A stretch of 64,000 nucleotides of DNA from Craterostigma plantagineum. Its lineage: Eukaryota > Streptophyta > Magnoliopsida > Lamiales > Linderniaceae. The first letter of the stretch is position 1; the number at the start of each line of letters is the position of its first letter. A model generated the notes under the pieces. That model was not told the DNA's origin. It made no database searches and saw only the letters and a program-made list of their open reading frames with translations. Where the stretch lies: positions 2,480,001 to 2,544,000 of the forward strand of contig JAPQWV010000050.1 of NCBI GenBank assembly GCA_027422505.1. The letters are read 5' to 3'. The position numbers were made by a program, and so were the translations under genes. Positions 1 to 9,702 of the stretch are shown here, one piece after another.

Positions 1-522
1 TATATAGATAGCAATTATATATAACAGCCCATATTGACTGATTTATAAATAATCTCGGCCCAGAACGGTTTGGGCTTGAGTAGAGTAGTTAAGTTAGAAT
101 CATTCAAAATAGATGATATAAAATGGCCAGCTTACAGAGGAACTAGAATAGAATAGGATAATATAAAATACAATACCTATAATATAACAATAATTAAAAA
201 TCTAATAATAATGGATGTCCTCCTCCTCATGTTCCATGACAAAATATAATAGTATGCAAGTCCGTGAGATATAAATTAATAATTGATTGGAGATCACGTA
301 AAATCTATATTCAATATCGTTCCGGAAAAAAAAAGTCTATATTCAATTATCAAATCATGTGTGATGTGATCAGATTCGATCTTTCATTCAAGTGGATAGA
401 ACTAAATTCTCTGTAGTTTTCAAGATACGACGTGTTGGGTAGGCAAAGATCAAAAGATTTTGTTGTTTTTTAATGGGTTTGAGTTGAGATTTAACTTTAG
501 GCAAAAAGGAATTTAAATAAAA
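1..522. other. AT-rich intergenic sequence
   Basis: I see no coding region, RNA gene or clear repeat here. Poly-A and poly-T runs are frequent and stops are dense in all frames. Confidence 0.5.
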
Positions 523-896
523 GGGCCAAATTTCGTTTCAGGCACTTGTCATTATTTTATTTCATTTTTCAGGCCTATCAGGAAAAAATTAGTTTTAAGG
601 ACTCAATTTTTACAGTATTACTTCATTGATCAGCAATACCACTTCACTGTTATGAAGTACCACTTCATAGTTCTGCGACACTTCTTCATTGTTCCAGTAC
701 GACTTCATTATTCAGCAGTACCACTTCATTGTTCTAGAGTAACAAAACTGATCATCCTATACCACACCTTATAATACTTGTGTGGTCTAGGTCCTTATCT
801 CTAGATTTTATAAAAATTGAATCCTTTAAACAATAGTTTTCTGATAGGGTCTGAAATCTATTTTAACACTTTAAAGGGCTTGAAACGAAATTAACC
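523..896. mobile_element. MITE-like element with long imperfect terminal inverted repeats
   Basis: The left end (GGGCCAAATTTCGTTTCA) and the reverse complement of the right end (GGGTTAATTTCGTTTCA) match, and the match continues imperfectly for about 90 bp on each side through CCTATCAG and AGGACTCAATTTTTA-type blocks. Between the arms, about 610-735, lies a degenerate tandem array built on ACCACTTCATTGTTC. There is no ORF and I found no convincing target-site duplication. Length (374 bp) and structure suggest a foldback or MULE-type MITE, but the superfamily is uncertain. Confidence 0.55.
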
Positions 897-1735
897 CATA
901 CAAAAATAAAGATCGAGGATTTAACCAGATTTGGTTAATTGTCTGTCACAATCAGTGATTTGATTATTCTTCGTCTGTCCTCTAACTTTTTGCATATAAA
1001 ATCTCTTTTTTAATTAGCTTAGGATTCTATTTTCCACAGACAAACTAGTCTTGCGCGAATTTCCATGATAGGCATTTATAACATAAATAATGATGTGCTA
1101 TTTGATATCCTTACAAAGTCGGTATTTAACAATTAATAATAAATAGTTGAAATCGAGAAATGTCAAAAGTAAAGTCAAATAAAAAGCTTAGTTCCAATTT
1201 TCCATCCATAAAGGTCAATTGATTGCAACTTAATTGGCTTAAACGTCAAATTAGCAAGGGCTGTTTAATATGGTATACATTTTAAAGAAAAAAATTACGA
1301 TGTACATTAAATTAGAGTGTATATTGACAATATAAATATATGATGTAAACGAAATAAAAATTTCCCATCAGCAGTCAACGAAATCAATGAATGACCCCGC
1401 ACACTGTTTTTCACCCCATTTTTCAACCCCCCAAAAAAGAAACTTCAGACGAATCTAATCCAATAAGATCACACACGTTACATAATTCGAAATAAAAATA
1501 AAAAAAAACAGTACGGCCACCTTAAAATCACTTAAAACTAAAACAATAAAAACAATAAATAAATCAAAAGTCTGTCACTACAAAGCGACAAGTCGAACAA
1601 TGTTGCCCAAGTAGATATGCAAAGATTTCACATGTCGCTTCTTTATAGCCTTTTCTCTTCCCTTAAAGTAGATTCAGTTTTCTCTCTCTGTGATCTTTCC
1701 CATTACCCTCTCTAAGCCCCACTACAAATCCCATC
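897..1735. other. Intergenic region upstream of the response regulator gene
   Basis: AT-rich sequence without a supported gene. The last 200 bases are increasingly pyrimidine-rich (CTCTCTCTCTG at about 1680), which is common in plant proximal promoters and leaders. Confidence 0.4.
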
Positions 1736-1738
1736 TTA

Positions 1739-1750
1739 TTATATATATAG
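1739..1750 (+). promoter_or_regulatory. TATA box of the response regulator gene
   Basis: TATATATAG sits about 70 bp upstream of the ATG at 1817, behind a CT-rich stretch. Transcription would be expected to start near 1775. Confidence 0.5.
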
Positions 1751-1816
1751 ACAAAGAATCAAAGCGAAAAGATCATACCTTTCGATTTCTTGCATCGATT
1801 TTGAGTTGTAGAAAAT

Positions 1817-2781
1817 ATGGGCGGTGAAAATTGTTCGTCGAGTAAGGAGTTTCACGTCCTCGCCGTCGATGATAGCCTCGTCGATCGGAAAGTTATAGAG
1901 AAGCTCTTCAAAATCTCTTCTTGCAAAGGTATGTGTGTGTTTATCATATCCATTTCGTCTTCGTCGGAAGGAAAGTGTGGTAAGATGCTAAACGGCGGCG
2001 TTTTATTGCAGTGACTGCTGTTGAAAGTGGTAGCAGAGCTCTTCAGTATCTTGGGTTGGACGGCGCCGATCGAAGCAGCGATGAAGACTCCATTGGATCG
2101 TACGATGTAAGAACAGAGCATTGAATCGATCCAAGAAAAGAAAAGGGTTATATGATATTGTTGTTTCCTGATGGGGTTTGATTTTTTGTTAGGGAATGAA
2201 GCTTAATCTGATAGTAACTGACTATTCAATGCCTGGGATGACTGGGTTGAGCTATTACAGAGAATTAAGGTTTGTTGTCTTCTCCTTCCCTCTGTAACAG
2301 ATCTCTGATTTGATTCTTGGTAATAATCAATTGAAACCCATCTCCACTTTTCATTGCAGGGATCAAAGGCACTGCGTGAAATCCCTGTTGTCGTGATGTC
2401 ATCAGAAATGTTCTGGCTCGAATAGATAGGCAAGTCTCCTAGATTCTTCAACTTTTTTCTCCAATTCGATGTCGAATGTTCAATTGTAATTAATCGCTGA
2501 ATGTAATCATAAATCTTTAGGTGTCTTGAGGAAGGAGCTGAAGAGTTTCTTGTGAAGCCAGTGAAGCTATCAGATGTCAAGAGACTGAGAGATTTCGTTC
2601 TAATGGTAAGGCGAAGAGCACAAACGAAGAAAAGAAAGCTTTTTGCAAGAGAAAATCACAGCAGTTCGATGGCGAAGATGATGATGGTTCTTGCTCGGAT
2701 TCTCCATCTTCGACGCTCGATTTTGGCCCGAATGTCGTTCGAAAGAGTCGTCCCTCGAAAAGGGCAAGATTGATCGATTGA
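1817..2781 (+). pseudogene. Type-A response regulator (cytokinin signalling), frame disrupted
   Basis: Five exons are recognisable: 1817-1928, 2012-2106, 2193-2269, 2360-2429 and 2521-2781. They encode the receiver domain of a plant type-A response regulator, which accepts phosphate from histidine phosphotransfer proteins and dampens cytokinin signalling. Visible landmarks are the acidic pair in HVLAVDDSLVDRK, the phosphoacceptor Asp in VTDYSMPGMTG, and the conserved Lys in FLVKPVKLSD. A short acidic then basic C-terminal tail ends at the stop 2779-2781. Three single-base losses are apparent from frame continuity: in exon 3 just after PGMTG (about 2247), in exon 4 in an A-run (about 2405), and in exon 5 (about 2611). 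The first leads to a stop at 2394-2396, giving about 106 residues without the conserved Lys. The three losses sum to one codon. Intron 4 begins AG|GCAAGT, a GC-AG intron. Either a recent pseudogene or consensus errors. Confidence 0.8.
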
Positions 2782-3201
2782 ATTGGATTCCTGAGAAAGC
2801 CATATAGATTTCTTTGAAGGATGTGTATATTTTTCCTAGTGATATATGTTAGTAGGGAAAGAAAAGCAAAGAAAGCTTAATTCTTGGTTCTGTTTTTTTG
2901 TTCATTAGGAGTAGGCAAGCAAGCTTCGTGATCTCCATTTTGACTTTTGAGTTAATGAAAAGGGAATCACTAGCTTTCTTCAATTTGATAATATTGATGT
3001 TAAATACCTTCTCCAACAAACAAAAGAAAAACCCAATAGTTTTTCTTGCATATAACATTCTATGACAACCACATCTATGGCGATCAAAGCTCTGAACTTT
3101 TTGCCATAGCAAACTAGCAACTGCTCAGCCTCACTGTTCTATTGCTTATTGTTGAAACAAACAGTGAGTGGAGTAATCTTTCAACATTGCACTAACAGAG
3201 A
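2782..3201. other. 3' flank of the response regulator gene
   Basis: Probable 3' UTR of the upstream gene followed by intergenic DNA. No gene is supported. Confidence 0.4.
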
Positions 3202-3380
3202 TTAACAGCACAACGCATACAAACTTGAAAGAGAAAAAGAATCCACTTAACAGCACAACGCATACAAACTTGAAAGAGAAAAAGAATCCACTTAACAGCA
3301 CAACGCATACAAACTTGAAAGAGAAAAAGAATCCACTTAACAGCACAACGCATACAACTTGAAAGAGAAAAAGAATCCAC
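3202..3380. repeat. Minisatellite, four copies of a 45-bp unit
   Basis: Units start at 3202, 3247, 3292 and 3337 with TTAACAGCACAACGCATAC and end with AAGAATCCAC. The first three are 45 bp and identical in the stretches compared; the fourth lacks one A. It lies between the convergent 3' ends of the response regulator gene and gene A. ORFs across it on the minus strand are repetitive by-products, not genes. Confidence 0.9.
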
Positions 3381-3499
3381 TCTAGTAAGAACCATAACAG
3401 AAGAGATCTAAGTTCAGAAGCTATGCAACGCTAAATTGCTGAAGACCATAGCCATTTATGCGTTCCTTATTTGAATTTCAGGTAAAGCCAAAACAGTCT

Positions 3500-5586
3500 T
3501 TAATCCCACCATTTCCTCTCGGACAAAGACAATAGCTGCAATGACAGTGTAAAACCAACAATGTGTGAGGCCAAGGCAAGAAAGAAAGAAAGAAACTTGG
3601 CTGTGATTGTTAAACGCAAACCTGACGAGCGACTTGTGCCATTCTTCTACACTCCCTCGATTCCGACTTCTTACCATTACTGTCTGTTTCGACGCTTTCT
3701 TTAGTTTCTGTCTCGATAGGGATTTTGGCCTCGGGCCCTTTAGCTTGTATTTTACGCTTTCTTTTGAATGTGTATTTGATTTCTTTCCCCCTCGGCGATC
3801 GACATGGAGAAGCCTCGTCTAGCTCCGATGGATCTTCAACGCTTTGAAATTGCTCGTAGATTTCGTCAGCAACAAATCTACCATGTTCAGACAAGAACAA
3901 ACTCCGATCAACTCCATTCTTTTCTGTTTCTGAAGCTTCTATAGTAACTGTATCCGAGGACAATGTCTGAGTTTCCAAGGACGATTTGTCTAGCAGCTCT
4001 TTACCACTTAAAGCTGTTACAGATTTTCTTTGTCTAGCAGCTCTTTTTCTCTTACAAGGAAAAGATTTGGAGCTTCCAAATTTGACATCATTTTCCAAGC
4101 CAGTTCCGTTCGTTGTTTTAGTGCAAGAACTCGGTTTTTCGGGCACTTCATCTTCTTTCCGGTTCCTCACTTCACTGCCCAAACCATTCCCCTCACATGC
4201 TCGAATTCTCTGTGTACGCCCATTTCTGTACAAGCTTGAATCTTCACCTCTTAGTACGATGGAATGCAATCCTCGATTCTCAGTATAGCAGTTTTGACAA
4301 CATACTTGTTGATCAAGATATGGGATTTTCGCAGCAGAAGCTGTTTTACATAGACCGTGTAATGAAGGATGGTGTGAGTATTCTGTAATGTCCAAAGGAG
4401 CTTCATTTTCGCGATGAAAACTGCCATTCTTTACGCTTTGCAGTTCGCCTTGCACTTGAGCTAACTCTTCTCTGAGATCTCTTACGATGTCTTCAGCCTC
4501 TCCTAGCTGAGCTTCGAGTTCTAAGATCTTTTTATGTTGATTCGATGATGAAGCTTCCCCTTCACTAATCTGTAACAGATTTATGTCTCAATTGAGTCAC
4601 AACCCACCGATCATATGTAAGATTACTGCAAAAAGTTCAAGAATTCGATACACGAAGACAGAACTGTGTTATAAGAGAGATCACGCTCTAACATTCATAG
4701 CCTTAATCATGATTCAGTCACCAAGTGACCAATACCTTCTCAAGAAAACAAGAAATGTCATGAATTCAGACAGTAAATCCACAAAAGAAGATAGAGAAAA
4801 TACCTTAGAATCCATCATATGTTTCATTCTCATAAGCATCCTCAGAGACTCTTCTTTCGCCATCTTCATCTCGTGCTGGCAACGCAATGCTCTCTTCTCC
4901 GATGCCATAACTCTATTTGCTGTTTCTTTTGACATGTCCAGTATTATACCAGCGTAAGCCGACTTCAGTGCCGAAATTTTCTAACAACAAAGAGAAACAC
5001 AACGATTGAGATAATCGTTAACGGAAACGTGGATACAGTTATGTGAAAACTGAAGACTATGTCAAATCATTTTAAGGTGTCACTAAGGTACATAAGTGAA
5101 CGGACTTCAACTGCAAGAAACAGGTCAGAATCAGAATAAAACCTTCTCAGAAACTAGAGGTAAAAGGAGAGACAGCGATCGAATTTCACAAACAAATCAA
5201 AACTTTTACATCGAAGAATAAGGTCCAAGAACAATCATATAACGAGAAATAACTCCTAAATCACATTACACACCTTCATCACGATTCAAACCAAACAGAA
5301 GACGAGTGGAAAGAAAAAGAAACTAATGGGTTGTGCACACAACGCAGAAACAAAAGAACGGAAAACGATTAAAGATTGAAACGCAGCCGAAAGAAAAAAT
5401 GGGTATGAACAAACAACAAACGGTTCAGTTAGGTAGTTGGCAAGTCTTGAAAAAATATAAAAATAAACAAATAAATAAATAACGTAAACGACGCGCCGAT
5501 GTGCTCAGTACCGGTGAGATGCGATGGGCGGATATCTACAAAGATAGCGAAAAAGAGAGAAAAGAAAAAACCTCATCGGCATCCAT
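3500..5586 (-). CDS. Gene A: plant coiled-coil, basic nuclear-type protein (unknown function)
   Basis: Four exons join in frame: 5572-5586, 4804-4980, 3622-4569 and 3500-3535, giving 391 residues and a stop at 3500-3502. Exon 1 encodes only MDADE. Exon 2 (residues 6-64) is a helical segment with SAYAGIILDMSKETANRV and ends MMDSK. Exon 3 opens with a coiled coil containing ILELEAQLGEAEDIVRDLRE, then a long polar region with Cys residues (VCCQNCY) and basic clusters KRKRAARQRK and KRKRK, likely nuclear localisation signals. The last exon is short and ends LLSLSERKWWD. I recognise the MDA(D/E)E...AEDIVRDLREEL layout as an uncharacterised plant family without known biochemical role. All introns have GT donors and AG acceptors. 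A damaged tandem paralogue lies just upstream. Confidence 0.8.
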
Positions 5587-6242
5587 TTCCTTGTTCGAAG
5601 AGAAACTGAAAAGGAGTTTGGGAAGAGCTTTGTAAGGATTTTTTAGTTTATGCGTTTGTTAGTTGCTTTGGTCTACTTTAGTGTTTTGCCTCGGCAAGGT
5701 CTTGGCTGTTATGAAACTTAGTAATTGACCAATATGCCCCTTGCAGCGGTCCTTAAACTCCAAGAATGGCATGTCAGTTAAGAACTAATGGCGTTTCATT
5801 TCGTGGTTAATGGGTCCCACTAGTGGCTACGTGGCACGGTTCTTGTTGAATGGATTTTGGAGGGAAAATGATAATCATATTATCAACTGATTGGGCCGGC
5901 CCACCATTCAATGCTATTAATTTCGCAAATAAAAAAACTTAAAAACCATTGACCAATTTTGTCATTTACATAGATACCGTTGCCATTTCAATTGCAGGCA
6001 TTCACAACTTCAAGGAATAATCCTATAATACACAGTTCATGGAGAAACCCCTGTAATAAAATACGAAGAAACAACAATGCAGAAATCTCCCCCGATCTTC
6101 AGGAATTTTCGAAGCTTCGACGCATTTCCCTCTCCTTGTCGGGTTAATGCAACATAAGCTGCCCAACGTAGCAAAACTTCAACCAAGAAAATATGAGCTG
6201 TGTTCGAAGTTAAGGTTACAAAGATTTTCTTTTAACCAACCT
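5587..6242. other. Promoter side of gene A and 3' flank of paralogue B
   Basis: This stretch separates two genes on the minus strand. A short match to the family's last exon (LMLH then stop) may start near 6163 after a CAG acceptor but is too degenerate to call. Otherwise no gene is seen. Confidence 0.35.
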
Positions 6243-6366
6243 GACTTGTGCCATTCCTTCAATATACGTCTCATGGTGACTCTAACATCGTCAATCTAAG
6301 GCCAACTCCAATGTTAGTTCTTTCTGTCTCTAGAACGAGAAGCTTGAGCTTGAGTTCCATCATCAA

Positions 6367-6849
6367 TCAAGTCTCTTTGCGCCTCCTCTGATAAACTCGA
6401 AGCTGAGGCGCATCATTGACTCGCCTCTCGCGTTTCCTCCTCTCGTAGACACGCTCGACAGCCTTCGATCGTAACCCAACAAGCAGTTCGTTCGCATCTG
6501 AAGGTTCTTCAGACGCCGAAGCGCGGATTCTCATCGTGGGCCCGCTTCTGAACGTGCTGTGCTTCTTACCCCGCAATATGATAGAAGGGAGAACACACGT
6601 GCAATCCGCTCTGTTGTCATAGCACATGCGCTGTTCGCGTCTGAGATTCAGACAACGGACTACTGCGTCGGCTGAATCCGAGGTGGGCTGAGATTTAGAC
6701 TCGGGAGATGCGCATTTCGACTTTTCTTTCTCGAGTCTGCGTAATTCTTCCCTGAGATCTCTGACGATATCTTCAGCCTCTTGTAGTTGAGCTTCTAGTT
6801 CGCCGATCTTCTGCTGTTGCGATAATGATGCAGATGCTGCTTCGTTGAT
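6367..6849 (-). pseudogene. Paralogue B, large exon (partner of exons at 34916-35517)
   Basis: From the acceptor before 6849 this reads INEAASASLSQQQKIGELEA and then AEDIVRDLREELRRLEKEK, clearly homologous to the start of gene A exon 3. A basic region (RRKRERRVNDAPQLRVYQRRRKET) and a stop at 6367 follow, 160 codons in this exon. Downstream in another frame (about 6290-6243) a MAQVR-like block resembles the end of gene A exon 3 (MAQVARQ), so the 3' part probably has frame damage. Its upstream exons are 28 kb away on the other side of a retroelement block. Only a short stretch of ancestral intron (6850-7191) remains before the insertion. Confidence 0.65.
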
Positions 6850-7186
6850 CTGCTCCATTCGTAAGATATCAGCCTCGAGTCGAGGATTTGTAACAAGAAC
6901 AAGGATTCGATATACGCGCGCAGTAGATAAACACCGAAGTAATAAATGGTAACATGATGATCTTATTCCCGCTACGCGCAAAATATGATATCCATATTCT
7001 TCTACACCAGAAAATGGTATAAATCACAGCCAATGTCAGTTATACAGGGACACCAATTGTGCCACTTTCCCCCTAAATAGAACAGAGTCTATGACGAAGG
7101 GAAAAATATTCAAGAATGAAGCAGAACGAAAGGTTGCCAATTACAGCTTAAATTAAACATAATTCGATAGAGAAGATACGAGCATC

Positions 7187-7191
7187 GTTTT
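7187..7191. repeat. Left target-site duplication GTTTT of the Copia-like array
   Basis: GTTTT immediately precedes the LTR terminus TGTTGAG and recurs at 34588-34592 after the final CCCAACA. The whole 27.4-kb block is therefore bounded by one 5-bp duplication. Confidence 0.85.
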
Positions 7192-7938
7192 TGTTGAGAA
7201 TTCGGCGCCCTTACATTCGTAACTCAGAGATCTTTCGTGGGTTTGTGAAGATTGAATCGAAAGATTCGATCTTGGTAGAGAAATCGATCAAAAACAGAGA
7301 GGAGAAAAAAACTGGTAAAAAACATAGGGTTTAACGTGGTTCGACCCAAGAAATGGTCTACGTCCACGGATCAACGCTTCGATTATATTCCGAACACTTT
7401 ACAGAGATTACAAGTTCTAAGCTTACTCTCTCAATCCACCGTTCAAAGATCGAGCTAAAATGACCAATATATAGAAGATATAAGTTCTAGAAGGTTCTCA
7501 CTCGAAATAGAGATTCGGTTTCAACTTCTATCAAGAAACTGTCGCATGTCACGGTCTCTAAGCTGCTACGTCACAGCCGTGACTCAGTCGGGACTCTAAT
7601 TCTTCAATTTCTGCTCTTTGTCACGGCCTCGTACATCGCCATTCACGGCCGTGACAACTTCCTGCGTTCAAACGATCATTTCGCGCGCCTTCAGCTCACT
7701 TCAGGACTGTTCACGGCCTGGAGCAGCCCAGTCACGGCCGTGACTGGGTCGGGCGCCTTCAGCTCTTTGCTCACTGCCAAGGGTCACGGCCGTGACCCTT
7801 GGTGCACGTGACCGTGAATAGTAACAGCGAGCACGTTATGATTCATTCTTCGCTCGAAATCATCCCCGATCGTTCTCCGACTTGTTCCCATCGATCTTAG
7901 CACCAAGTAACCGAGTTTTGGGTCACTAAATCCCAACA
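7192..7938 (-). repeat. LTR 1 of the TR-GAG array
   Basis: 747 bp, plus-strand termini TGTTGAGAATTC and TCCCAACA. Reading in element sense (minus strand), it contains the TCACGGCCGTGA array (7812 down to 7548), then a TATATATTGG-type TATA region near 7470, then a block AACGTGGTTCG plus CTACGTCCACGG (about 7335-7365). Confidence 0.9.
7548..7815. repeat. TCACGGCCGTGA palindrome array in LTR 1 U3
   Basis: Three exact 12-bp palindromes and a TCACAGCCGTGA variant are each preceded by a half-site TCACGG(C/T)C or related sequence starting about 21-22 bp earlier. The last palindrome is the core of a perfect 26-bp palindrome at 7777-7802 with arm CCAAGGGTCACGG. The array lies directly upstream of the LTR TATA in element sense. 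Equivalent arrays are in LTRs 2 to 6. Confidence 0.85.
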
Positions 7939-7950
7939 ATCTCCACCTTG
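7939..7950 (-). promoter_or_regulatory. Polypurine tract of TR-GAG unit 1
   Basis: Minus-strand CAAGGTGGAGAT abuts the 3' LTR terminus TGTTGGG. The same tract flanks the other LTRs internally (for example 10451-10462 and 27071-27082). It resembles plant Copia PPTs. Confidence 0.75.
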
Positions 7951-8077
7951 AACCAAGAACTCGACTCAACTTCAAGAAGTTCTTCTCTCAACAAGGCAAA
8001 TGATTGTTCTCGACCCTCGAACTCCACCTCGAACCTTCTTTCCTTCGTAGCTCGACCTTTGCCCGCCCCGCCCTCGA

Positions 8078-8395
8078 TCAGAGGGCCTTCGAAAACCTTA
8101 TCAACGCATGTGATAAGACAAGAAGGATTAGACAAACGCATACCTTCTTCGCAACCGAAATCAGCCCGGTTTGGCTTATCGATTTCCCGGAAATCCCAGC
8201 TTTATGGCGCCCCACCTCGAGCCACTTACAGCTGTCGAACGGCTTCTTTAAAGACCCCTTTGCCGGCCCGTGGGTCTGAGCTTCCATGGATGGCTCGCCG
8301 TCCTCGCTTTCGAAGCCTCTCCACCTCAAGCTATCCTCACTATTGCTTGGGAAAATCTCAGAATTTGCCCGAGCTTCTCTTAAGTCGTTCTCCAC
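8078..8395 (-). CDS. Downstream ORF2 of TR-GAG unit 1 (unknown)
   Basis: This 105-codon ORF begins about 30 nt after the gag stop with MENDLREARANSEIFPSNSE and is Glu/Ser/Lys rich. No domain is recognised. Unit 5 has the same length; in units 2 to 4 a stop shortens it to 85 residues. It could be a remnant of pol-derived or captured sequence, and the array is too young for conservation to prove coding. Confidence 0.3.
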   Translation of the reverse strand: MENDLREARANSEIFPSNSEDSLRWRGFESEDGEPSMEAQTHGPAKGSLKKPFDSCKWLEVGRHKAGISGKSISQTGLISVAKKVCVCLILLVLSHALIRFSKAL

Positions 8396-8425
8396 CTCAA
8401 GACAATGGTTTCCTTCACGCCTCAG

Positions 8426-9664
8426 CTAGTCGTGAAGCCCTTTCTGTGCCCTTGAAGTTCTCTGCCTGCGCCTCTTCAAAGCATGGCCTTCAAGCACATA
8501 AATTCCGTTCTTCTTGAAGCCTCGCATGACCTCTCGCCACCCTTCAAGCACCTTGATGTGCTTTGCCCCGATTTTGGTTGTGTAGCCTTGATCATCTAGC
8601 ACGCCAACAGAGATCAAGTTACTCTTTAACGCTGGGACGTATCTCACGTCTTCAAGGACTCGAATACCTCCTCCATCAAGCTTCAAACGCACCTTTCCCG
8701 TCCCATACACCTTGCAAATGCTGTCATTGCCCAAGACCACCGTGTCTCCCTCGATCTTCTTGAAATCTTGAATCCAAGATTTGTTGCTCGTGATGTGAAA
8801 CGTACACCCCGAGTCCAAGACCCATTCCTTAGCGTCTTCTTGCCCATACGCCATGAGAACTTCCGCCGATTCGTAGGCTTCATCTTCAACACAATCAGCC
8901 TCACAAGCATTAGGGGTTTTAGACGCATACCTTGTAAAGTTTGGGCAATTCCTTCGAATGTGGCCTTCTTCGTGGCAGTGGTAGCACCTTATGGGACTTC
9001 TAACTCCCTTTCCTTCCTTCTTCGACTTCTTGCCTTGCCATTTCGCAGCTTTCTCTCGAACGTGTAGCAATTCTACCGATGGATCCACACGAACTTCTGC
9101 CTTGGTAGTGAGTTGCTTCGATGCGATCACCGAGAGCACGTCTTCCAATTTCAGAGCGTCTCGCCCATAGAGAAGCGTCTCCTTGAAGTGCTCGTGACTC
9201 TTAGGTAAAGCGCAGAGCAAAAGAAGCGCTTTATCTTCATCTTTCATCGGCTCATCGATGTTATCAAGGTCAAGCGTCAATTTCTGGAATTGATCGAGTT
9301 GCGCTTCAACCGATCGATCTTCCACCATCTTGAAGGAATAGAGCGCTTGCTTTAGGTATAGCCTCCTTGCTAAGGTCTTCGTGATGTAAAGATCTTCAAG
9401 TTTCTTCCACAATTCGTCAGGTTTCGTCTCCTTCGAAACCTTCCTCAAGACTTGATCGGATAGTCTCAAGATTATAGCGCTGTGCGCCTTCAATCGGATC
9501 TTCGCCTTTGCATCCGCCGTCAAGGTCGTGGGGAGCATCTCCTTCTCCTCCTTAAAGGCTTCCTCTAGGCCTTGTTGAATCATGATCGCCTTCATTTTGA
9601 GCTTCCATAGCCCAAAATCGTTCTCCCCCGTGAACTTCTCCATTTCGAACCTATTCTGCGTCAT
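8426..9664 (-). CDS. Gag-protease ORF, TR-GAG unit 1
   Basis: 412 residues. An N-terminal Copia Gag domain (UBN2/DUF4219 type, starting MTQNRFEMEKFTGENDFGLW) spans roughly residues 1-190. A CCHC zinc knuckle (CYHCHEEGHIRRNC) lies near residue 230, and an aspartic protease motif (WVLDSGCTFHIT) near residue 280. The ORF stops where an autonomous Copia polyprotein would enter the pre-integrase region, so the product is a capsid-nucleocapsid-protease module only. It lacks one Glu found in the other units (GKGVRSP versus GKGEVRSP). The start is the first ATG after the PBS. Confidence 0.85.
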   Translation of the reverse strand: MTQNRFEMEKFTGENDFGLWKLKMKAIMIQQGLEEAFKEEKEMLPTTLTADAKAKIRLKAHSAIILRLSDQVLRKVSKETKPDELWKKLEDLYITKTLARRLYLKQALYSFKMVEDRSVEAQLDQFQKLTLDLDNIDEPMKDEDKALLLLCALPKSHEHFKETLLYGRDALKLEDVLSVIASKQLTTKAEVRVDPSVELLHVREKAAKWQGKKSKKEGKGVRSPIRCYHCHEEGHIRRNCPNFTRYASKTPNACEADCVEDEAYESAEVLMAYGQEDAKEWVLDSGCTFHITSNKSWIQDFKKIEGDTVVLGNDSICKVYGTGKVRLKLDGGGIRVLEDVRYVPALKSNLISVGVLDDQGYTTKIGAKHIKVLEGWREVMRGFKKNGIYVLEGHALKRRRQRTSRAQKGLHD

Positions 9665-9682
9665 CTGAGAATCGCGTGTAGT

Positions 9683-9700
9683 TCCACGCTCACCGCACCA
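9683..9700 (-). promoter_or_regulatory. Primer binding site, tRNA-Phe type, unit 1
   Basis: The plus strand here reads TCCACGCTCACCGCACCA, which I recall as the 3' end of plant tRNA-Phe including CCA. It lies 2 nt from the LTR beginning at 9703. Corresponding sites precede LTRs 3 to 6 (for example 12197-12214 with one mismatch, and 28818-28835). Confidence 0.7.
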
Positions 9701-9702
9701 AT

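Noticed and set aside
3146..3395. Minus-strand ORFs with repeated LLSGFFFSFKFVCV
   Set aside because: They are read-through of the 45-bp minisatellite, whose unit is a multiple of three.
7948..8517. Plus-strand ORF of 189 codons, repeated in the other units (10516, 27080, 29571)
   Set aside because: It runs antisense to the TR-GAG 3' region and ORF2, is Ser/Pro-rich without a domain, and recurs only because the units are near-identical copies.
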